Of a stretch of DNA of 64,000 nucleotides, positions 57,163 through 64,000 are shown piece by piece. Source of the stretch: Saprospiraceae bacterium (GTDB lineage Bacteria > Bacteroidota > Bacteroidia > Chitinophagales > Saprospiraceae); NCBI GenBank assembly GCA_020629715.1, contig JAHDCU010000002.1:553804-617803 (forward strand). The letters run 5' to 3'. The notes under the pieces are model-generated. The model was not told the origin of the DNA, searched no databases, and saw nothing but the letters and a program-made list of their open reading frames with translations. The translations under genes and the position numbers were made by a program. Each line of letters starts with the position of its first letter. Positions within the stretch are counted from its first letter, which is position 1.

Positions 57163-58401
57163 ATGTATATCGGAGAGGATCAAAAATATCAGGTACAGGA
57201 AGGAATCAGCTTTGAGCAATTGACCAAAAAATATGACTGCCCGCTCTACGTATATGATGGAAATATCATAGAAAGACAATACCGTAGATTGTATGATGCT
57301 TTTGACATCCCGAGTCTAAAATTGCATTATGCATGTAAGGCACTCACCAATATCAACATCCTCAAGATTGTCAAAAATCTAGGCGCAGGTCTTGACACCG
57401 TTTCTTTTCAAGAAGTGAGATTGGGGCTCCGAGCGGGATTTGAAGCTTCTGAAATCATGTATACACCTAACTGTGTATCACTTGACGAAATCGATCAAGC
57501 CGTAGAGGCAGGTGTCAAAATCAATATCGATAATCTCTCTATCCTAGAACAATTTGGTCAGAAATATCCTGACTATCCTGTATGTGTAAGACTCAATCCG
57601 CATATCATGGCGGGTGGAAACTCTAAGATCAGCACAGGACATATCGATTCTAAATTTGGGATATCCATACATCAAGTACCACATATCAAACGTATCGTAG
57701 AAACGACTGGTCTCAAAGTGGAAGGACTACATATGCATACGGGTAGTGATATTTTAGATACTGATGTTTTTATACAAGGTGCAGAAGTGATGTTGAGCTT
57801 TTCGTCAGAGTTTCCAGATTTGGAATTCATCGATTTGGGATCGGGCTTTAAAGTGCCGTACTACGAAGGTGCCATTGCGACAGATATCGAGGATCTAGGT
57901 AGAGAACTTTCTAAAAAGTTTAAAGCCTTTTGCAAAGGCTACGGCAGAGACTTGACCTTAATTTTTGAACCAGGGAAATTTCTGGTCAGTGAAGCAGGAT
58001 ATTTTTTGACGCAAGTCAATGTGGTAAAACAAACTACCTCTACTGTATTCGCGGGGGTAGATTCGGGTCTCAATCATTTGATAAGGCCTATGCTATACGA
58101 TGCCTACCACGAAATCGTCAATATCTCAAAAACGAGTGGACGTACTCGTATATACACCATCGTGGGTTACATCTGTGAGACAGATACTTTCGGTGTCAAC
58201 CGTAAACTACATGAAGTACAGGAGGGAGATATATTGTGTTTTAAAAATGCTGGAGCATATTGTTTTATGATGGCATCCAATTATAATTCTCGATATAGAC
58301 CTGCAGAAGTATTGGTGTATAATGGTGAAGAACATCTGATCCGAGAACGAGAAGATTTTGAAGACTTAATGGCCAAACAAATAGAAATCACTAACCTGTA
58401 A
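57163..58401 (+). CDS. lysA: Diaminopimelate decarboxylase
   Basis: The PLP enzyme makes lysine from meso-diaminopimelate. I choose the ATG at 57163 (MYIGEDQKYQVQEGISF); one at 57124 is also in frame. K59 in HYACKALTN is the PLP lysine, and GLHMHTGSD, FIDLGSGFKVPY, FEPGKFLVSEAG, CETDTFG and NAGAYCFMMASNYNSRYRPA complete the family motifs. At 412 residues it has normal length. Its stop overlaps the start of the phosphatase gene (TAATG). Confidence 0.95.
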   Translation: MYIGEDQKYQVQEGISFEQLTKKYDCPLYVYDGNIIERQYRRLYDAFDIPSLKLHYACKALTNINILKIVKNLGAGLDTVSFQEVRLGLRAGFEASEIMYTPNCVSLDEIDQAVEAGVKINIDNLSILEQFGQKYPDYPVCVRLNPHIMAGGNSKISTGHIDSKFGISIHQVPHIKRIVETTGLKVEGLHMHTGSDILDTDVFIQGAEVMLSFSSEFPDLEFIDLGSGFKVPYYEGAIATDIEDLGRELSKKFKAFCKGYGRDLTLIFEPGKFLVSEAGYFLTQVNVVKQTTSTVFAGVDSGLNHLIRPMLYDAYHEIVNISKTSGRTRIYTIVGYICETDTFGVNRKLHEVQEGDILCFKNAGAYCFMMASNYNSRYRPAEVLVYNGEEHLIREREDFEDLMAKQIEITNL

Positions 58402-58973
58402 TGAGAATAATCATCGTCATAGCCCTAGCTGCAATCATACAAGCTTGCGGAGGCACTAAAGAGGCAACCACAAGTCAAATATCGAAGATAGAACGTGCTC
58501 AGATCATATTGGCTGATGGTTTTACCGTAGACATCGAAGCCAAAGACTCTAGCAAAGTATACTTTCTAGTAAGACATGCAGAGAAAGATACGATCCCTAG
58601 AGGAAATCCAGCACTAACAGAAGCAGGTTCAGAAAGAGCCATAAAGCTTGAACAGATATTTAAAGGGACTCGTCTTGATCGGATATACTCTTCGATGTTT
58701 ACTAGGACTCTATTCACCGCACAACCGACTTCAGAATCAAAAGGACTAGATGTTACTCCATACGATCATAGTGCTTTACGTGGACTACTAGAAAGCATAC
58801 AACAGACAAATGACCAGTACAACCTCATCGTAGGTCACAGCAATACTACTCCTGCCCTCATCAATGAACTCTGCGGCACTAAGATGAATAATATAGATGA
58901 ATCAGTCTATGATGATCTATTCATCGTCGTTCATGATGGGTCAACTGGAGTGCTACACTCTCTAAAATATTAA
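58401..58973 (+). CDS. Histidine-phosphatase lipoprotein
   Basis: The 190-residue protein has a lipobox (IIQACGG) and a phosphoglycerate-mutase-type fold with the catalytic histidine in FLVRHAEKD and the second one in VGHSNTTPALI. TLFTAQPTSESKGLDV lies between them. It would act outside the cytoplasm on a small phosphorylated substrate that cannot be named. It overlaps lysA by one base and precedes valS by six. Confidence 0.85.
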   Translation: MRIIIVIALAAIIQACGGTKEATTSQISKIERAQIILADGFTVDIEAKDSSKVYFLVRHAEKDTIPRGNPALTEAGSERAIKLEQIFKGTRLDRIYSSMFTRTLFTAQPTSESKGLDVTPYDHSALRGLLESIQQTNDQYNLIVGHSNTTPALINELCGTKMNNIDESVYDDLFIVVHDGSTGVLHSLKY

Positions 58974-58979
58974 GAAAAT

Positions 58980-61625
58980 ATGCCAATAGCAGATAAATAT
59001 AATCCTAGTCAAAGTGAAGACCGATGGTACAAACATTGGGAATCAAAAGGATACTTCCATAGCGAACCTGATGATCGAGAGGCCTACTCTATCGTGATCC
59101 CACCACCGAATGTAACTGGAGTGCTCCACATGGGGCATATGCTCAATAATACCATCCAAGATGTACTGATCCGAAAAGCAAAACTCGATGGCAAAAATAC
59201 TTGCTGGGTGCCTGGTACTGATCATGCTTCTATAGCTACCGAAGCCAAAGTAGTGAAGCTACTCCGAGAGCAGGGCATCAAAAAATCCGATCTGTCCAGA
59301 GAAGAATTTTTAGAGCATGCCTTTGCCTGGAAAGAAAAATATGGGGGCATCATCCTACAGCAATTGCGTAAACTTGGTGCATCATGCGACTGGGAGCGGA
59401 CCTCCTTTACCATGGATGAGGTACGATCAGAAGCAGTGATCAAAGCCTTTGTGGATCTGTACAATGCTGGCAAACTATACCGTGGCAAGCGCATGGTCAA
59501 TTGGGACCCAGAGGCACAGACCGTACTGTCTAATGAAGAGGTCATGCATAATGAAGAAAACGGGAGACTGTACCACGTAGCCTACCAGGTAGAAGGCAGT
59601 GATCAACGTATCACTATAGCTACTACCCGACCAGAAACCATACTCGGTGATAGTGCCGTGGCGGTACATCCTGAAGATGAACGATATAGCCACCTAAAAG
59701 GTAAAAAAGTCATCGTACCAATCGTGAATCGTGCCGTACCCATCATATTTGATGATTATGTCGATCGAGAATTTGGTACAGGAGCACTCAAGGTGACTCC
59801 CGCACATGATACCAATGATTATGAAATCGGAAAGCGACATCATCTCGAGACTATAGACGTATTCAATGCCAACGGTACCATCTCGGATGCGGGGCAGTAC
59901 TACGTCGGTCAAGACAGATTTGCCGTACGTAAGTTGATCACCAAGGATCTAGAAGCTTCAGGCAACTTAGTAGAAATAGAAGATTATAGACATAGTGTAG
60001 GTCGCTCTGAGCGAACTAATGCGGTTGTAGAGCCCAGGCTCTCACTCCAGTGGTATGTAGATATGCCAGGACTGGCAAAACCTGCTCTCGATGCAGTAAT
60101 GACAGATGATATTGAATTTTTTCCAAAAAATCAGAAAAATCTATACCGCCACTGGATGGAAAATATCCGTGATTGGTGTATATCACGTCAGCTTTGGTGG
60201 GGACATCGTATACCTGCATATTTTTACGGAGATGGTGACGATGCAGAAGTATTTGTAGCCACCACGGCAGAAGAAGCTCTATCACAGGCACAGCAAAAGT
60301 TAGGCAAACCAGAGTTGACCCTAGATGACCTGCGTCAAGATGAAGATGTACTAGATACTTGGTTTTCATCATGGCTATGGCCGATATCAGTATTCGATGG
60401 ATGGAATGATCCTGAGACTCTTAACTACTACTATCCTACCTCAGTACTTGTGACGGGTTGGGATATTATATTTCTATGGGTGGCTCGTATGGCGATGGCA
60501 GGGATGGAATGGCAAAAAGAAAAGCCTTTCAAGCACGTATACTTTACAGGAATGGTACGTGACAAAAAGCGCCGTAAGATGAGTAAATCATTGGGTAATA
60601 GTCCTGATGCACTCAAACTCATTGAGGACTTTAGCGCAGACGGCGTAAGATTTGGGATGCTCAGCTGCTCCCCCGCTGGAGGTGATCTACTTTTTGATGA
60701 TAAACTATGCGAACAAGGGCGAAACTTCAATAATAAACTCTGGAATGCCCTACGTCTCATCAAGGGATGGGAAATAGATCCAAATCTTGAAATGCCGAGT
60801 GCTAATGCGCTTGGATTTGAGTGGTTTGAGCAACGATTTCATCAGGTATTAGCTGATATTGAGAAAAACTTTGCTGAATACCGCCTATCTGAGGCGCTCA
60901 TGGGGCTTTATAATTTCATATGGGGTGATTACTGCTCTTGGTTACTCGAGATGATGAAGCCAGCGTATGGTGAACCAGCTGATCCGCATACGGTACAAAA
61001 ACTACTAGATATCTATGAGCAGATCTGTACAGTGCTACACCCTTTCATGCCATTTATCACCGAGGAGATCTGGCATGAGCTTAAGGATCGTGCAGAGGGC
61101 GAAGATTGTATGACCAGCAGCTACCCAGCACATGGTACTTACGACACTAAGGTCATCGCACGATTTGAGATATTGCAGTCCATAGTCTCCAAGGTACGTG
61201 ATGTACGTAATAAGCAAGGACTAAAAATGGCAGAAGTACTACCTGTGGCTGTGATCGATAGTGAAGCTGCGCGAGCCGTTTGGAATGATGATGGTATGAA
61301 AGCTTTATTATCTAAATTGGCGAATGCAGGTCAGTTATCTTTCGTATCTGAAGCACCTGAGCATGGTATCGCAGTCGTACATGGAACAGATAAATACTAC
61401 GTCGTAGTCGAAAAAGAAATCGATGTAGAAGCAGAAATTGCTAAGCTCAAGGAAGACTTGGAGTATCAAAAAGGATTCGTCTCAAAGATCGATAAGAAAC
61501 TGAGTAACGAGCGATTTGTCAATAATGCACCTGAGTCTGTCGTCAATAACGAGCGCAAGAAAAAAGCGGATGGTGAAGAGCGGATCAAAATGATCGAAGA
61601 AGCCTTAATTAGATTAGGCGATTAG
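58980..61625 (+). CDS. valS: Valine-tRNA ligase
   Basis: ValRS charges tRNA-Val and edits mischarged threonine. The 881-residue class I enzyme has the HIGH-type motif in PPNVTGVLHMGHML, the editing domain (ATTRPETILGDSAVAVHPED, then GALKVTPAHDTNDYEIG), KMSKSLGN at about residue 534, and a C-terminal coiled coil (EAEIAKLKEDLEYQKGFVSK). The length is slightly below E. coli ValRS (951). It follows the phosphatase gene by six bases. Confidence 0.98.
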   Translation: MPIADKYNPSQSEDRWYKHWESKGYFHSEPDDREAYSIVIPPPNVTGVLHMGHMLNNTIQDVLIRKAKLDGKNTCWVPGTDHASIATEAKVVKLLREQGIKKSDLSREEFLEHAFAWKEKYGGIILQQLRKLGASCDWERTSFTMDEVRSEAVIKAFVDLYNAGKLYRGKRMVNWDPEAQTVLSNEEVMHNEENGRLYHVAYQVEGSDQRITIATTRPETILGDSAVAVHPEDERYSHLKGKKVIVPIVNRAVPIIFDDYVDREFGTGALKVTPAHDTNDYEIGKRHHLETIDVFNANGTISDAGQYYVGQDRFAVRKLITKDLEASGNLVEIEDYRHSVGRSERTNAVVEPRLSLQWYVDMPGLAKPALDAVMTDDIEFFPKNQKNLYRHWMENIRDWCISRQLWWGHRIPAYFYGDGDDAEVFVATTAEEALSQAQQKLGKPELTLDDLRQDEDVLDTWFSSWLWPISVFDGWNDPETLNYYYPTSVLVTGWDIIFLWVARMAMAGMEWQKEKPFKHVYFTGMVRDKKRRKMSKSLGNSPDALKLIEDFSADGVRFGMLSCSPAGGDLLFDDKLCEQGRNFNNKLWNALRLIKGWEIDPNLEMPSANALGFEWFEQRFHQVLADIEKNFAEYRLSEALMGLYNFIWGDYCSWLLEMMKPAYGEPADPHTVQKLLDIYEQICTVLHPFMPFITEEIWHELKDRAEGEDCMTSSYPAHGTYDTKVIARFEILQSIVSKVRDVRNKQGLKMAEVLPVAVIDSEAARAVWNDDGMKALLSKLANAGQLSFVSEAPEHGIAVVHGTDKYYVVVEKEIDVEAEIAKLKEDLEYQKGFVSKIDKKLSNERFVNNAPESVVNNERKKKADGEERIKMIEEALIRLGD

Positions 61626-61699
61626 GCGACCTCTGGCAAGTGTTAATATTCCTGTAGTCCATTATTTTTCATTAATTTGGTGAAAAATGAGTTGTACAT

Positions 61700-62704
61700 A
61701 TGTCTGTTGTTCATGTAAGAAAAATTGAAAAAGAGGGACAAACTAGGATTGCGCTATATTTCAAATATCGTCCTGAGATCACCAACTTAGTTAAAACATT
61801 ACCTCAAAGGAAGTACAGTAATTCTCTTAAATGCTGGCATATCCCTTATACCTTAGAGTCTTGGAGTCATCTCAAAAGCACTAATTTAGTACTAAAGATC
61901 AATGCCAAAGAGTCAATAGCTGATGAACGAAAGGATAAGTATCATCAAAATGCTATAGATCAGTATTGGATGGAAAAACTAGAAGGTTTTGAAAAATACC
62001 TTGAAGTTATCAGATATCGCAAAGCGACGATAAAATCCTATATCACAGTAATGAGGCTATATCTGGCCTGGGTTTGCAAACATCGCATTACTGAATGGAG
62101 CTTATCTACTTTGGTAGCTTTTAACCATGAATATTTTATCGAGGGTAAACATTCAAAAAGTTATCAAAATATATGGACGAGTGCCATCAAATTATTTTTA
62201 GAAAAATATACAGAATATGATATCGACGTCAAGCAAATAGAAAGACCGCGTAATTCAAAAACATTGCCCAATGTACTATCAACAGATGAGGTCAAAAAAC
62301 TGATAAACAGCTACTATAACATAAAGCATAAGGCTATCATTTTGACGATATATGCATGTGGGCTCCGCAAATCTGAGCTTATAAACCTCAAGCTATCGGA
62401 TATAGATGGAAAACGCAACGTCATACGCATCAGAAATAGCAAAGGGGCTAAAGATAGAGATGTTGCCTTTCCTGCCGCATTGAAAAAGTTGCTCAAAACT
62501 TATTACAAGCAATACAAACCCAGCGTATATCTTTTCAATGGTCAAGATCAACTCCGCTATAGTGGTAGTAGTATCAGTAAATTACTGAAATCTGGTGTCC
62601 GCCGCAGTGGCATCCAAAAAAGAATTACCCCTCATAGCTTAAGGCATAGCTACGCCACCCATCTTGTAGAAAAAAATATTAACCTACGATATATACAGCC
62701 TTGA
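61700..62704 (+). pseudogene. Tyrosine recombinase truncated before the catalytic tyrosine
   Basis: The 334-residue frame has an N-terminal arm-like domain (FKYRPEITNLVKTLPQRKYS, then CWHIPYTLESW), a SAM-like core-binding domain, and a catalytic domain with the first arginine in YACGLRKSELINLKLSD, the lysine-strand region (NSKGAKDRDVAFPA), and HSLRHSYATHLVE. It then stops at NLRYIQP, where relatives continue with a LLGH box and a tyrosine in IYTH. So the second histidine and the nucleophile are missing. It also lacks the extra insertion between these motifs that marks IntI integron integrases. It is probably inactive. It points towards the cassette region on the same strand. Confidence 0.88.
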
Positions 62705-62817
62705 ATTTTTTTGTTTCGTTTATGTTTCAAGACAAAAATGAAAAATTATTCGCCAAGCTAAAATCATTATGACTACTAGTAATACATTAAAAGCCAGATC
62801 TAAATATACACTATCTC
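62705..62817 (+). other. Sequence between truncated recombinase and first attC-like site
   Basis: These 113 bases hold no recognisable gene; a 16-codon frame (MFQDKNEKLFAKLKSL, from 62722) is the longest. In an integron this stretch would be attI, or the tail of an older cassette that carried the left half of the following site. I see no attI-type core. Confidence 0.4.
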
Positions 62818-62884
62818 TAACAAGTGGTCATGACAGCATATCTACTCCTGCGTCGTAGAGACGCTGCATACCACCAATCCGTTA
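62818..62884 (+). other. Complete attC-like recombination site
   Basis: The 67-base site folds as an attC. Outer boxes are TAAC (62818-62821) and GTTA (62881-62884). GTGGT (62824-62828) pairs with ACCAC (62870-62874), ATG (62830-62832) with CAT (62867-62869) and CAGC (62834-62837) with GCTG (62863-62866). C62829 and A62833 stay unpaired on the left arm, like the extrahelical bases that set strand choice in integrons. A 25-base terminal part contains TCTAC/GTAGA. Spacers are 2 and 6 bases. The core boxes differ from the usual GTTRRRY. Confidence 0.8.
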
Positions 62885-62893
62885 CCAGCAATT

Positions 62894-62908
62894 ATGAATA
62901 AAAAATGA
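62894..62908 (+). promoter_or_regulatory. Four-codon leader frame overlapping the cassette start
   Basis: ATG-AAT-AAA-AAA-TGA (MNKK) begins ten bases after the attC-like site. Its stop (62906-62908) shares two bases with the cassette gene ATG (62905-62907). This could feed ribosomes to the cassette gene, as the ORF-11 leader does in class 1 integrons, or be chance. Confidence 0.35.
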
Positions 62909-63948
62909 AAATTGATCTAATCTCACATATTGAAGAATTCGGAAACAACTATTTGGTTATTAGTGGAATCTATGGTGGTAAAACATTATCAATTCTAAAT
63001 GAATCACTTGACGTTGTTCAGGAGTTTGAAATATCAGGAATTGAATTATGGGGAGCAGACTTTCATATTTCAGAAGTGCAGAATAAGGTATTAATATCAA
63101 TCTACTCGACACATACAACGAAACTATCAAACTGGAAATATCAAGGATTCACAACTCATTGGTATGAACTCAATAGAATAAATGATGAATTCAGTTTCAA
63201 CAAAATTATAGCGTGGGAGAGATCAGATATAAGAAGGATAAAAAATGTTCAAATCGATAACTCATTCCATTGGATTGCATTTAGAGATTTAAATTATCAA
63301 CATCAGAAGGAACGAACTGGAAAGAATACTGTAATTAACTATGTATCGAATCAATCTGAATTAAGTGTACCTGACTTCAAATCAAGTGTTCTAATAACCA
63401 AACACCTTGATCACAATTTCGATCTTTTAATCGATAATCAAATCATATATCTATCCACAATATCATTTGGAGCTCCAGATAAATGTGGGCTAATTAAAAT
63501 TGATCAGAATAATGAAACAACATTGATTCAATATTTTGATGTTCCACTCAGAAGACTTCACCACTATCAATCAAATCGTTTAGTGAAAATTGATGAAAAG
63601 ATTTTCGCGTACTTTTGGACAACATCACACGAATCATCTAAAAAGTATCAGTTTGAAATTCATCAAACGGTAAATTTAAACCAATCAATGATTTCAAAAT
63701 CAACCACAAGGTTAGTTGATTCGGACTTTACATATGGTATAATCTGGAACAAACCGAGAATAATAAGTTATCGTAAAGCATATAAATCAAATACAAAATA
63801 CATAGCAGAATTAGATTCGCAAGGCAAAATTCAAAACGAAGAAAGTATAGAAAATTTGTTTCCGATACACATTGGATTGAGCAACGATTTAATATGTGTT
63901 AGCGAAGATCAAAAAGAAATTAAATTAATAAAAAGAAAAAGCTGGTAA
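62905..63948 (+). CDS. Cassette-encoded protein of unknown function
   Basis: I do not recognise this 347-residue protein. It has no signal peptide and no catalytic motif. It is a succession of short beta strands with Trp, Tyr and Asn turns (for example FGNNYLVISGIYGGKTLSIL, IDNSFHWIAFRDLNY and TYGIIWNKPRIISYRKAY), suggesting a beta-propeller-like or repeated beta fold. The start ATG lies 20 bases after the attC-like site. The stop TAA (63946-63948) is the TAA of the next site's TAAC box, as is common in integron cassettes. No promoter is visible, so it probably depends on one outside. Confidence 0.75.
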   Translation: MKIDLISHIEEFGNNYLVISGIYGGKTLSILNESLDVVQEFEISGIELWGADFHISEVQNKVLISIYSTHTTKLSNWKYQGFTTHWYELNRINDEFSFNKIIAWERSDIRRIKNVQIDNSFHWIAFRDLNYQHQKERTGKNTVINYVSNQSELSVPDFKSSVLITKHLDHNFDLLIDNQIIYLSTISFGAPDKCGLIKIDQNNETTLIQYFDVPLRRLHHYQSNRLVKIDEKIFAYFWTTSHESSKKYQFEIHQTVNLNQSMISKSTTRLVDSDFTYGIIWNKPRIISYRKAYKSNTKYIAELDSQGKIQNEESIENLFPIHIGLSNDLICVSEDQKEIKLIKRKSW

Positions 63949-64000
63949 CAAGCTGTGATCAGGGAATCGCTCCTTCGTCACGACTCCCGATACAGCCGAT
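63941..64000 (+). other. Second attC-like site, cut by the window end
   Basis: The site begins GCTGGTAAC (63941-63949) and shows the layout of the first: GCTGT (63952-63956) pairs with ACAGC (63992-63996), ATC (63958-63960) with GAT (63989-63991), GGGA (63962-63965) with TCCC (63985-63988). G63957 and A63961 are unpaired at the same two positions. Four bases (CGAT) remain before the window ends; a GTTA box should follow within about 2-6 bases. Confidence 0.78.

Noticed and set aside
61617..61636. A tandem ATTAGGCG repeat at the end of valS
   Set aside because: Two 8-base copies partly within the coding end of valS; too short to mean anything alone.
1..64000. tRNA genes, rRNA genes and CRISPR arrays
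   Set aside because: I saw no cloverleaf with a CCA-adjacent acceptor pattern, no rRNA segments and no regularly spaced repeats; a tRNA scan could still find one I missed.

Overview
The window is a piece of a Bacteroidota chromosome, most likely from the Saprospiria or a close relative (the class is inference). The evidence is Bacteroidota-type promoters (TTTG, 19 bases, TAnnTTTG), type IX secretion sorting domains, a DUF1501/DUF1800 pair, a Bacteroidota putative porin, DUF1573, DUF3667 and DUF6438 proteins, and carA directly after rplQ. The DNA is AT-rich, and many genes join by TAATG overlaps without clear Shine-Dalgarno sites.

Region 1 (1-18737, minus strand) is an unbroken str-S10-spc-alpha ribosomal cluster running rpsL, rpsG, fusA, then rpsJ to rplQ, with secY, map, infA and rpoA. 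It ends in a terminator followed by the 5' part of carA. Two genes of under 60 codons, rpmJ and rpmD, are included. Promoters are visible before rpsL and before rpsJ.

Region 2 (18.8-43.6 kb) mixes housekeeping and cell-envelope genes: a polytopic membrane protein, a secreted esterase, alaS, an M23 peptidase, a 1.7-thousand-residue T9SS surface protein with P-domain, dockerin and cohesin-like modules, a run from a DUF3667 protein to a porin, a branched-chain aminotransferase, a possible DNA polymerase III psi-like protein before rdgB, a UbiA-family prenyltransferase, a DUF1573 lipoprotein, a PolX protein with a degraded polymerase site but intact PHP domain, and a MORN-repeat lipoprotein.

Region 3 (43.6-61.6 kb) holds a large protein that looks like a decayed superfamily 1 helicase, translationally overlapped with an HsdR_N-type nuclease; a TerB-like/SemiSWEET pair; a GH113-like glycosidase; an arsenosugar pair (arsS and its peroxidase-like partner) without arsM; a pyrophosphatase-like lipoprotein that has lost its catalytic aspartates; an acetyltransferase; the DUF1501/DUF1800 pair behind an ECF sigma/anti-sigma pair; and lysA, a histidine phosphatase and valS.

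Region 4 (61.7-64.0 kb) is the most unusual part. A tyrosine recombinase truncated before its catalytic tyrosine is followed by an integron-like cassette: one complete attC-like folded site, one unknown gene, and the start of a second attC-like site cut by the window end. Both sites share the same stem layout with two extrahelical bases in identical positions. The two ends of the cassette are complementary over 9 bases, as expected for a cassette that was once a circle. This looks like the edge of a Bacteroidota cassette array.
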